DNA from: DATMRF01 sp035566435 | GTDB taxonomy: Bacteria > Verrucomicrobiota > Verrucomicrobiia > Limisphaerales > UBA8199 | Direction: 5' to 3' | Assembly (NCBI GenBank): GCA_035566435.1 | Contig: DATMRF010000119.1 | Location: forward strand, 1-63,540 | Length of the DNA: 63,540 bases | Shown here: piece after piece, positions 42,338 to 50,166 of the stretch | Layout of the letters: the number at the start of each line of letters is the position of its first letter | Position numbering within the stretch: the stretch's first letter is position 1 | Program-made: the position numbers and the translations under genes | The notes under the pieces: generated by a model | Seen by the model: only the letters and a program-made list of their open reading frames with translations | Told to the model about the DNA's origin: nothing | The model's database searches: none

Positions 42338-43882
42338 TTACTGTTTGCGGCGGGGCGGCGGGTTGCCATCGACGCCGGGCGGGGGCTGTTCGTTGGCGAA
42401 TTGGTCGTCGTCTTTGACTTCCCTTTTCAGGCGATAGAGCTCGGTTTTGAGCTGGGCCAGGACTTCCTTCTGGGAGGGGTCGTTGTACAAATTGTGCAAC
42501 TCGTCCGGGTCTTTCACGAGGTCGTACATTTCCCACTGCTCTTTCCTCCAGAAATAGATGAGTTTGTGGGTCGTGGTGCGCACGCCGTAGTGGGCGCGGG
42601 TGTTGTGGTCGCCGGGGTCGTGGTAATACCGGTAGTAGTAGCTGGTGCGCCAACCGGCAGGGTGCTCGCCCTTGAGCAACGGGACAAGACTGCGGCCCTG
42701 CATATCCGCCGGCACCGGAAGGCCGGCGATGTCCATGAAAGTGGGGGCAAAATCGGCGTTGATGGCCATCGAGTCCTGCGCGGTGTGCGCTCCCGCGACG
42801 CCTGGCCAGCGCACGAGGAACGGCATTCGCACAGAGGCTTCGTACATGAACCGCTTGTCGTACAGCCCGTGGTCGCCGAGGAAGAAACCCTGGTCGCTGG
42901 TGTAAATGACGACGGTATTAGTGCCCAGGCCGTTTTGGTCCAGCCAATCGAGGAGGCGTCCGACGTTGTCGTCCACGGATTGGATGCAAGCGAGGTAATC
43001 CTGCAGATAGCGCTGGTATTTCCAGTCGTTCAGGGCGTCGCCAGTGAGAACTTGTTTCTTGCCGTCCACTTCGATTTCGACCTGCGTGGGTTTCGCGTTG
43101 AGCCAGGCGTTGCGCTCAGGCCCTTTCAGAGCCGCCGGCGGCACGAGCTTCAGGTCGTGGCGGGTCAGATCGTTGAAAACCTTCTGCGTGCACTCGCGGA
43201 TGGCGTCGGTGCGCGTGGCGTAACCATCGCGCAAGGTTGGCGGCTCGGGAATATGCCGGACGGCGAACATCGCGCGGTGTTTTTCGTCGGGCTCCCAGGG
43301 GCGATGCGGCGCCTTGTGGTGGCACATGAGGAAAAACGGTTTGTCCTTTGGCCGATTCTTGAGGAAGTCGATAGCCAGGTCGGTAATGATGTCGGTCACG
43401 TAACCTTTAATCACACGCCGGCGAGCGGGCGTGAGAAAGGCGGGATCGAAATAGACCCCCTGCCCTGGCAAAATCGTCCATTCGTCGAAGCCAGTCGGGT
43501 CGCTGCCCAGATGCCATTTGCCGAGCATGCCGGTATGGTAACCTGCGGCCTGTAAATACTTGGCGATGGTAGGTTGCGAGCCGTCAAAACGGTTGAAGGT
43601 GGGGACGCCATTGAGGTGGCTGTATTTTCCGGTGATAATCGTCGCGCGGCTCGGGCTGCAGATGGAATTGACGCAGAAGCAATTGTTGAAGCGCACGCCG
43701 GCATTCGCCAGGCGATCGAGGTTGGGAGTCTGGTTCACGCGGCTGCCATAGGCGCTGATGGCATGCGCGGCGTGGTCATCGCTCATGATGAACAGAATGT
43801 TGGGACGCATGTCGGCGCCCCGGCATACCGGAGCCGCCACCAAAGCCAGGACCAGCAGAGGGATAGACCGCAGAGTTTTCAT
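42338..43882 (-). CDS. Secreted type I sulfatase
   Basis: A 514-residue arylsulfatase-family enzyme. The signal peptide MKTLRSIPLLVLALVAAPVCRG supports the ATG at 43882; the longer frame upstream is Arg/Pro-rich and overlaps acpS. The modification site C75-S-P-S-R79 in NSICSPSRATIITGK is intact, so the Cys can become formylglycine. Metal-binding aspartates 35-36 lie in IMSDDHAAH, and DNVGRLLDWLDQNGLGTNTVVIYTSDQG carries the second metal site. It hydrolyses sulfate esters, probably on algal or host-type glycans. Maturation needs a formylglycine-generating enzyme; the FGE-like protein at 12.6 kb lacks one of the cysteines. Confidence 0.93.
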   Translation of the reverse strand: MKTLRSIPLLVLALVAAPVCRGADMRPNILFIMSDDHAAHAISAYGSRVNQTPNLDRLANAGVRFNNCFCVNSICSPSRATIITGKYSHLNGVPTFNRFDGSQPTIAKYLQAAGYHTGMLGKWHLGSDPTGFDEWTILPGQGVYFDPAFLTPARRRVIKGYVTDIITDLAIDFLKNRPKDKPFFLMCHHKAPHRPWEPDEKHRAMFAVRHIPEPPTLRDGYATRTDAIRECTQKVFNDLTRHDLKLVPPAALKGPERNAWLNAKPTQVEIEVDGKKQVLTGDALNDWKYQRYLQDYLACIQSVDDNVGRLLDWLDQNGLGTNTVVIYTSDQGFFLGDHGLYDKRFMYEASVRMPFLVRWPGVAGAHTAQDSMAINADFAPTFMDIAGLPVPADMQGRSLVPLLKGEHPAGWRTSYYYRYYHDPGDHNTRAHYGVRTTTHKLIYFWRKEQWEMYDLVKDPDELHNLYNDPSQKEVLAQLKTELYRLKREVKDDDQFANEQPPPGVDGNPPPRRKQ

Positions 43883-44054
43883 CCGGTTATTCTGAGGGAG
43901 CGGGGTATGAGTGGCAAAGCCTGTTTTGCGCGGAGCGAGAGCAACAGCCAGCGGGCACGGGAGCGTGGATGGCCACGGCCCCGAGCGAACTCCAATGAAG
44001 CATCCACCTACGGGGACGTGGCCGTCCCCGCCCCGATGCGGCATTTGAGCCGAG

Positions 44055-44438
44055 CTATTGCGCGCTCTCCAACACCGCCACCGCCGCGGCATGGCTTTGG
44101 GTATGGCTCAGGCTGATGAGCACCGCCCGCGCGGCGCGCGCCTGCAGGAGTGCCTGCCCGCGCTCGTGCAGAATCACGAACGGCTCGCCGCTCTCCTTGC
44201 GGGCGACCTCCATGTCCTGCCACCCGAGCTGCGCGCCGATACCGGTTCCGAAAGCTTTGGAGATGGCCTCTTTGGCGGCAAAGCGCGCCGCCAGGAACGG
44301 GCCCGGGTCGCGGTGGGACAGACAGTAGTTAATCTCGTTCGGATGCAGAATTCGATTCAGAAAGCGCTCACCAAATTTCTCGTGCGAACTCCGAATGCGC
44401 GCAACTTCGATAATATCAATGCCGATGCCCAAAATCAT
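44055..44438 (-). CDS. acpS: Holo-[acyl-carrier-protein] synthase
   Basis: A 127-residue phosphopantetheinyl transferase that moves 4'-phosphopantetheine from CoA to acyl carrier protein. Metal-binding D8 in GIGIDIIEV and E57 in RFAAKEAISKAFGTG are present, and SLSHTQSHAAA forms the C-terminal motif. Length is normal. It follows pdxJ on the same strand, the arrangement known from Escherichia coli, but here a repeat-bearing gap of 93 bases separates them. Confidence 0.95.
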   Translation of the reverse strand: MILGIGIDIIEVARIRSSHEKFGERFLNRILHPNEINYCLSHRDPGPFLAARFAAKEAISKAFGTGIGAQLGWQDMEVARKESGEPFVILHERGQALLQARAARAVLISLSHTQSHAAAVAVLESAQ

Positions 44439-44460
44439 GACGGTCCAAAGTTTCGGGTTT

Positions 44461-44491
44461 CAAGTCCCAAGCCTCAAGTCTCAAGCCCAAG
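44461..44491. repeat. AAGTCTCAAG-type repeat, intergenic copy
   Basis: Imperfect units CAAGTCCCAAG, CCTCAAGTCTCAAG and CCCAAG between pdxJ and acpS. It is in inverted orientation to the tract that forms the end of pdxJ, so the two could pair in the transcript. Confidence 0.6.
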
Positions 44492-44531
44492 TGTGCGGCA
44501 CCAGTGAATACCGCAAGGGTGCTGCTGGACC

Positions 44532-44573
44532 TTAGACTTGAGACTTGAGACTTGGGACTTGGGACTTGGGACT
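44532..44573. repeat. GACTTGGGACTT tandem repeat forming the pdxJ 3' end
   Basis: Five units of 7-8 bases (GACTTGA or GACTTGG type) run through the stop codon. The C-terminal tail of PdxJ and its stop come from this tract. Confidence 0.75.
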
Positions 44574-45332
44574 CGAACCAGGTGGCGTTGCGATCGTTTC
44601 GTAGTTCGCCATCAACGCCAACATCTCTTTCACGGCGGTTTGCATGCCGACCGTGAGGGCGCGGCTGACGATGCTGTGCCCGATGTTCAGTTCGACCAAA
44701 TGAGGAACACGGCGCAGCGTGTTCAGGTTCTGATAGTTCAACCCGTGTCCGGCGTTCACGCGGAGCCCCAGCGCATGGGCCTGGTTCGCGCCGTCGATCA
44801 GCCGTTTCAATTCCACTTCGCGCTGGCGTTCGTCCTCAAAAGCCTCGGCGAAAGCGCCCGTGTGAAGCTCGATAAACTGGCTGCCGCAGCGCACCGCCGC
44901 CTCTATCTGGACGCGGTCCGGCGCGATGAACAGGCTGACCTCTATCCCGGCGTCGTTCATTCGCTTGCGCGTCTCAGTCAGCGGTGCGAGACTGCCCGCC
45001 ACGTCGAGGCCGCCCTCGGTGGTCACTTCCTGGCGACGCTCAGGCACCAGGCAGACAATGTTCGGCTTGAGCTTAAGCGCGATCGAGGTGATTTCCGGCG
45101 CATTCGCCATTTCAAGATTGAGGCGGTTCTTGATGACTTCCCGCAATTTCCAAACGTCGCGGTCCTGGATGTGCCGCCGGTCTTCGCGGAGATGCGCGGT
45201 GATCCCGTGAGCGCCGGCGGCCTCGCAGGCCAAAGCCGCCGCCACCGGGTCGGGCTCGCCCCGTCCGCGTCCGCGATAGCGCGCCTCGCGCACCGTCGCG
45301 ACGTGGTCGATGTTCACACCTAATTTCAACAT
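44532..45332 (-). CDS. pdxJ: Pyridoxine 5'-phosphate synthase
   Basis: A 266-residue TIM-barrel enzyme that condenses 1-deoxyxylulose 5-phosphate with 3-amino-2-oxopropyl phosphate to make pyridoxine 5'-phosphate. Key segments are LGVNIDHVATVREAR (N7, D9, H10), HLREDRRHIQDRD, LVPERRQEVTTEGGLDV, ELHTGAFAEAF and NAGHGLNYQN. The family ends near 245 residues. The last 14 residues (SSPKSQVPSLKSQV) are encoded by a GACTTGAGACTTGGGACTT repeat and look like an acquired tail. The core is intact. Confidence 0.95.
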   Translation of the reverse strand: MLKLGVNIDHVATVREARYRGRGRGEPDPVAAALACEAAGAHGITAHLREDRRHIQDRDVWKLREVIKNRLNLEMANAPEITSIALKLKPNIVCLVPERRQEVTTEGGLDVAGSLAPLTETRKRMNDAGIEVSLFIAPDRVQIEAAVRCGSQFIELHTGAFAEAFEDERQREVELKRLIDGANQAHALGLRVNAGHGLNYQNLNTLRRVPHLVELNIGHSIVSRALTVGMQTAVKEMLALMANYETIATPPGSSPKSQVPSLKSQV

Positions 45333-45754
45333 TGCAGCGGAATTATCGTTGAGGTGGTCGGGGGCTGCAACCGGTTTTCGAGAGGGTACAGATATACAGA
45401 TGTTAAGGCCTCAAGTCTCGGGTCAAAACGCCGCGACCGGGAAGTTTCAGGCAAACATTTCACCGCCGAGACGCGAAGAGACGCAGAGCAGCAAGGCAGC
45501 GACCGAACCACGCGAAGCGCATGGAGTGCGGTGGCAAGCGGCGCACGACACCGCTTTCGCTTTTGGGCTGAACCGGTGAAAACGATATGGCGAACGAGCA
45601 AAACGGCTCCGCCGGAAGCCAAAGCGCCGTCGCCGCTGCGCTCTGCCGGCGCACTCCATAGGCTTCGCGCCGCAGCGAGGACGCAAAAACTCTTGCTTTT
45701 TCCCGAGGGTCAAGGACGCTGACGCCGGCCCTGCAACAACGATGGAAAGATAAC
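45333..45754. other. Divergent region between pdxJ and comEC
   Basis: 422 bases. It contains an ACCGCCGAGACGCGAAGAGACGCAG-like low-complexity stretch (given here in part) and the inverted-repeat element listed next. No gene is supported; open frames on both strands are repeat products. Confidence 0.5.
45521..45660. repeat. MITE/REP-like imperfect inverted repeat
   Basis: The left arm ATGGAGTGCGGTGGCAAGCG... to CCGCTTTCG (45521-45559) pairs imperfectly with the right arm AAAGCGCCGTCG... to GCGCACTCCAT (45621-45659). About 60 bases lie between the arms. This is the look of a non-coding mobile palindromic element. Confidence 0.6.
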
Positions 45755-48211
45755 ATGAAACGACCACTGCTCAGAGTGGCGTTGTTTTATGTCGGCGGCA
45801 TTTTAGCCGCCGACCACGTATCGGTTTCCCCCTGGCTGCTGCTGCCGCTCGCTCTCGGCTTCGCTGCGATTGCACTGGTTTGGGTCCGCGGGCGACCGCT
45901 GTTGTTGTGCGGCTTGTCACTCCTGGCCGGCGCGACGAGTCTTACGCTCCATACGGCTATCCTTTCTCCCTGCGACCTTCGTGAGATTCTGGGGGCCGAA
46001 CCGAACATCGTAAGCGTGCGCGGTTACCTGAGGGAAACGCCGACGCTGCGGGTTTACGAACAGGGAGAAACTCCCTCGTGGCGCACCTTGTGCCGGATCG
46101 AGGCCGCCGAATTGCGTCTCAACAAACGGGATTGGCAGCCCGCAACCGGCCGACTGGCTGTGACAACACCTGGTACGCTGACAAACCTTTTCGGCGGCCA
46201 AACCGTTGAAGTCAGCGGCGTCGCCGCTTTGCCCAGAGTGGCGACCGCCGAGGGGACTTTCGACTATCGCGCTTATCTCCGCCAGCAGGGCATCTATTAC
46301 CAACTGCAAGCGCAGTCCGAAGAGGATTGGCACATTCTCCGTTCCCCCGCATCCGCGCCGTTGGCGGACCGGTTCAGCAATTGGGCGCGCCAGGCGCTCG
46401 CGCGCGGCCTGCCACGAGAAGACGAACCCCTGCGGCTGGAATGGGCGCTCACACTGGGCTGGAAACCGGCACTGACGGAGGAGGTTTCCGAGCCTTTTGT
46501 GCAGGCCGCCACCTACCACATTTTCGCTGTGGACGGCCTGCGGATGGCGATCTTGTTCGGCATTTTCTTTGGGTTGTTCCGCGCGCTGGGTTTGCCGCGA
46601 GCCTGGTGTGGCGTGCTACTGCTTCCGTTGATTTGGTTTTACGTCGCGCTCACGGGCTGGCCGGCGTCGGCGATTCGCGCCACGGTGATGCTCACCGTTG
46701 TGATTGTAGGCTGGACGTTGAAACGTCCCAGTGACCTGATCAATTCTCTGTTCTGCGCGGCGCTTATCATCCTGGTTTGGGAACCCCAGCAGCTTTTCCA
46801 GGCGGGCTTCCAGCTTTCCTTCCTTGTCGTCCTGTGTCTCATCCTGATGCTCGGGCCGTTTTTCGAGCTGTTCCATCGGCTGACTGCGCCGGACCCGCTG
46901 TTGCCCAAGGCCCTGCACCCGCGGTGGCCGGCCTTCGTTCAACAGCCGGCGCGGTACGCCGGCGACGTGTTGATGACTTCCTTCGCGGCGTGGATCGGCT
47001 CAATACCCCTGGTCGCTTATTATTTCCACATTGTCACCCCAGTCAGCACGCCAGCCAACCTGGTAGCCGTGCCGCTTTGTGGACTTGTCCTGATCAGCAA
47101 TATCGCCAGCCTGTTGCTGACCGGCTGGTTTCCCGGCGCCGCGGAGCTGTTCAATCACGCCGGCTGGTTTGTGATGGAATGCATTCGCGTAACAAGCCAT
47201 TGGTTTGCCGGCTGGCCGAAAGCTTACTTCTACGTCCCGGCGCCCAGCCTGTTTACCACCGGCCTCTATTACGCTGTCTTGCTCGCGCTTGTGACAGGTT
47301 GGTTACTCAAGCCTGCCCTGAGGGTCTGGAAAATGGCTGGGCTGGGCGTCGGGATACTGTTGTGGGGCTGGACTTGCTGGCACGAGGTCTCAGTGACCCG
47401 CCTGACGGTGCTGCCGCTCAACGGCGGCACCGCGGTTTATTGCGATGCACCGGGGCTTCGAAATGATTTCCTCGTGGACACAGGCTCAACCAACTCCGTC
47501 CAGTTGGTGACGAAGCCGTTCCTGAAAGCGCAAGGAGTGAACTTGCTGCCCGCATTAGTGCTCACACATGGGGACCTGCGGCACGTTGGCGGCGCGGAGA
47601 CTACGGCGGACCTGTTCCCGGTCACTCAAATCTGCGCCAGCCCGGTTCGATTTCGCTCGACCGCCTACCGGCGCACCCTGGCGCATTTCCAGCAGACGGA
47701 TGGATTGGTCCGCACTGTTAGCCGCGACGCGATGGTGGGACGCTGGACCGTTTTGCACCCTGAAAAGTCTGACCGTTTCTCCAAAGCAGACGACGCCGCG
47801 ATTGTGCTCCGCGGAGCTTTCGGCCATACCCGGGTCCTGCTGCTTTCGGACCTGGGCCGCGCCGGCCAAGACGCGCTGCTCGAACGGACGCCGGACCTCC
47901 GCGCCGACATCGTCGTCACCGGTCTGCCCTCCACGGGTGAAGCACTGGGTGATGCCCTGCTCGACCGGATCCAGCCGCGTGTCATTGTCGTCGCAGATTC
48001 GGAGTTGCCTGCTTCCGAACGCGCCCGCGCGCCGTTCCGCGACCGCCTGGCACGGAGAGGAATCCCGGTTCTGTACACCCGCTTCACCGGCGCGGCGACC
48101 ATCGAGTTTCGCGGGAACAATTGGGGAATTCGAACCATGAACGGAAGCAAACTCGATAGCCGCAATCCGGTTCAGCCTGGTTACTGCTTCGGTCGCGTGG
48201 CGCGGTCCTGA
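45755..48211 (+). CDS. comEC: ComEC/Rec2-type DNA uptake channel protein
   Basis: An 818-residue membrane protein. The order is N-terminal soluble DUF4131-like domain (about 60-220), competence domain (about 240-510) and C-terminal metallo-beta-lactamase-like domain (about 545-790). The competence domain has HIFAVDGLRMAI, GWPASAIRATVML and LFQAGFQLSFLVV. ComEC forms the inner-membrane channel that brings single-stranded DNA into the cell during transformation. In the C-terminal domain the usual DVGQGDA and HxHxDH motifs are changed to LPLNGGTAV and THGDLRHVGG, so nuclease activity may be lost. The 3' end overlaps the convergent prepilin gene by 31 bases. With the PilC-like protein and prepilins it suggests competence. 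Confidence 0.88.
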   Translation: MKRPLLRVALFYVGGILAADHVSVSPWLLLPLALGFAAIALVWVRGRPLLLCGLSLLAGATSLTLHTAILSPCDLREILGAEPNIVSVRGYLRETPTLRVYEQGETPSWRTLCRIEAAELRLNKRDWQPATGRLAVTTPGTLTNLFGGQTVEVSGVAALPRVATAEGTFDYRAYLRQQGIYYQLQAQSEEDWHILRSPASAPLADRFSNWARQALARGLPREDEPLRLEWALTLGWKPALTEEVSEPFVQAATYHIFAVDGLRMAILFGIFFGLFRALGLPRAWCGVLLLPLIWFYVALTGWPASAIRATVMLTVVIVGWTLKRPSDLINSLFCAALIILVWEPQQLFQAGFQLSFLVVLCLILMLGPFFELFHRLTAPDPLLPKALHPRWPAFVQQPARYAGDVLMTSFAAWIGSIPLVAYYFHIVTPVSTPANLVAVPLCGLVLISNIASLLLTGWFPGAAELFNHAGWFVMECIRVTSHWFAGWPKAYFYVPAPSLFTTGLYYAVLLALVTGWLLKPALRVWKMAGLGVGILLWGWTCWHEVSVTRLTVLPLNGGTAVYCDAPGLRNDFLVDTGSTNSVQLVTKPFLKAQGVNLLPALVLTHGDLRHVGGAETTADLFPVTQICASPVRFRSTAYRRTLAHFQQTDGLVRTVSRDAMVGRWTVLHPEKSDRFSKADDAAIVLRGAFGHTRVLLLSDLGRAGQDALLERTPDLRADIVVTGLPSTGEALGDALLDRIQPRVIVVADSELPASERARAPFRDRLARRGIPVLYTRFTGAATIEFRGNNWGIRTMNGSKLDSRNPVQPGYCFGRVARS

Positions 48212-49083
48212 AGCCAGAGAATGTCCTGATTATAGGGCGAGCGGAACTGGTCGGGAATCTCGGCATCCTGAAGCAACGCGGGCATGGTGCGGTCGTCGCG
48301 CCACCGTTTGATTTCGGAATGTCCATCGGCGTACGAAAGGCCCCCGGCCCGGTTATGGTAGCTGCCGGGTAGATCATAAAAACCCACTTGTTCCGGGTGG
48401 TCGGGCCAACCGGTCATGTCGGTAGCGAAATTGCCCCAATCGATGCTGTCCTGGCGCATATCCATGAGCAGAAAGATTCCGCTGGGACCGGGATCAACCA
48501 TCTGCGGCAGCTTCAAATAAACCGTCCAGAGGCTGCCGCCATAGGCGTAGTAATCATTGTCGCCCGACAAGCCGCAATCCATTCCCAGAAAACCGCCTAC
48601 CCAGATATTCATCGACATGCTGCGAACGCGGGGCAGGCGCTCGCCGTTGACGGTTACGGCGGAGTGGTCGGCGGGGCAGCGCCAAATGGCTGCGGATTTG
48701 CCGCAATATGGCCAAATCGGGCTCTTTGCGATGTCCTGGTTGATGTCCCAGTTGGAGGGATTATTGGGATCGAAATCCATCTGGCCTTTGACCCAGGCGT
48801 AGGGATCCCTGTCCGGCATCGGCAAAGCCCAATGGCTGGCGTAAGGCAGCGTGTCATTGTTGTCATCGCAGTACAACTTCCAAGCCAAGGTCAATTGTTT
48901 GTGATTGGACATGCACTGCAGACCCTGCGCTTTGAGTTTGCCCTTGCCAAGCGCCGGGAGAAGCATCGCGGCAAGAATGGCGATGATGGCAATGACCACG
49001 AGCAACTCGATGAGCGTGAAGCCGCCCAGCCCAGGCTTGGGGACGCCAGGCAGGTGGTTTCGAACTCGACGTGTCGGAGACAT
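48181..49083 (-). CDS. Prepilin-like protein with H-X9-DG motif
   Basis: A 300-residue protein. The prepilin signal is GFTLIELLVVIAIIAILAAM with cleavage after Gly at about 21, preceded by a long basic leader (MSPTRRVRNHLPG). The C-terminal part has the H-x9-D-G motif (HNRAGGLSYADGH), typical of the pseudopilin-like family expanded in Verrucomicrobiota and Planctomycetota. CMSNHKQLTLAWKLY and DNNDTLPYA follow the helix, as is usual in the family. Function is unknown in general; surface display or a secretion pseudopilin role is likely. It overlaps comEC tail-to-tail. Confidence 0.9.
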   Translation of the reverse strand: MSPTRRVRNHLPGVPKPGLGGFTLIELLVVIAIIAILAAMLLPALGKGKLKAQGLQCMSNHKQLTLAWKLYCDDNNDTLPYASHWALPMPDRDPYAWVKGQMDFDPNNPSNWDINQDIAKSPIWPYCGKSAAIWRCPADHSAVTVNGERLPRVRSMSMNIWVGGFLGMDCGLSGDNDYYAYGGSLWTVYLKLPQMVDPGPSGIFLLMDMRQDSIDWGNFATDMTGWPDHPEQVGFYDLPGSYHNRAGGLSYADGHSEIKRWRDDRTMPALLQDAEIPDQFRSPYNQDILWLQDRATRPKQ

Positions 49084-49146
49084 GATTAAAGGAGTCTAAC
49101 CCCGTTCGACCAGGTTTCAACCGGGCGAGGAGGAGGAAGCCATTCT

Positions 49147-50100
49147 CTAGCGCACCGCTGGCTCGAGCACGCGCAGGTCCCCCGCATTGGCGTCGAGGGT
49201 CACGCGCACTCCGATGGGGAGGGTGGCATTGTAAGGGATGTGGCCGAAAGGAAGCCCCGATACCACTGGCACTTTCAGAGGGAGCAGACGGTCACGGAAC
49301 ACGTCGTCGAGTGTTTGGCGGTACTCCCTGGTTTTTTTTGCTTTTGGGTCCACGCAGTTTTTATTGATGCCGATAGCGACCCCGGCGACCTGCTGGAGGA
49401 GTCCAGCGTTGAGGAGTTGAGTCAGCATCCGATCGAACCGGTAAGGCACTTCGTCGAGGTCCTCGAAAAAGAGGATCGCGTTCCTGAATGACGGTTGATA
49501 GGGGGTCCCCAGCGACGCGCAAAGGATGCAGATGTTCCCGCCGAGCAGTGGGCCGGAGGCCACGCCGCGGCGAATGGCACGGACCGTTTTCTTTCCGTAG
49601 CCCTGGCAAATACTGCCCGGAGCAACGGGCTGCATCAACGTCCTCAGGAAGCTTTGGAGTGTGAACCTGGGAAAATTGTCCTTCACGAAATCTGAGTTCA
49701 GCATTGGGCCGTGAAACGACACCAGGTTGGATTTCCTCAAAAAGGCGCAATGCAGGGAAGTAATGTCGCTGTACCCGACGAAGATTTTCGGGTGCGCGCG
49801 GATGACGCCGTAATCCAGCAACGGCAACAGCCGCGCAGTGCCGTAACCGCCGCGCACGCAAACGATGGCTTTCACGCGAGCGTCGAGGAACATACGCATC
49901 AGGTCCGCGGCGCGGTCGCGGTCGGAGCCAGCCAGGAACCCCCACCGCTTGCGGACATTGGGAGCCAGTTTGGGTTTGAAGCCAAGCCGTTCCAGGATCT
50001 CGACGGAGCGGTCTAAAACATCCGGATTCGGCGGCGCGCTAGCGGGGGCGATGATGCCGACGGTATCGCCAAAGTTCAGGCGCTCAGGTTTGGCAGGCAT
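49147..50100 (-). CDS. LD-carboxypeptidase (peptidase S66)
   Basis: A 317-residue protein that removes the terminal D-alanine from peptidoglycan tetrapeptides during recycling. The nucleophile is S111 in VGYSDITSLH, the glutamate lies in LFFEDLDEVPYRFDRM and the histidine in GLPFGHIPYNATLPIG, so the Ser-Glu-His triad is complete. RGGYGTARLLPLLDY is also diagnostic. I start at ATG 50100 (MPAKPERLNFGDTVGIIAPAS), where family homology begins. It lies 66 bases downstream of the chemosensory operon on the same strand and could be its last gene, though this is uncertain. Confidence 0.92.
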   Translation of the reverse strand: MPAKPERLNFGDTVGIIAPASAPPNPDVLDRSVEILERLGFKPKLAPNVRKRWGFLAGSDRDRAADLMRMFLDARVKAIVCVRGGYGTARLLPLLDYGVIRAHPKIFVGYSDITSLHCAFLRKSNLVSFHGPMLNSDFVKDNFPRFTLQSFLRTLMQPVAPGSICQGYGKKTVRAIRRGVASGPLLGGNICILCASLGTPYQPSFRNAILFFEDLDEVPYRFDRMLTQLLNAGLLQQVAGVAIGINKNCVDPKAKKTREYRQTLDDVFRDRLLPLKVPVVSGLPFGHIPYNATLPIGVRVTLDANAGDLRVLEPAVR

Positions 50101-50166
50101 GCGTCGGGTGTGTAACGGTGCGGCGGGTTGAGTTAGGGTCGTAACTCCGAGCGTGGTTCGCAACCT

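Noticed and set aside
42194..43555. 453-codon open frame opposite the sulfatase
   Set aside because: Antisense of a clear sulfatase with all motifs. The product is Val/His/Glu-rich with no domain.
43883..44092. 70-codon upstream extension of the sulfatase
   Set aside because: It places the signal peptide 70 residues inside the protein and overlaps acpS. The ATG at 43882 is right.
45354..45767. Overlapping Ala/Arg/Ser-rich open frames between pdxJ and comEC
   Set aside because: They arise from the inverted-repeat element and low-complexity sequence there.
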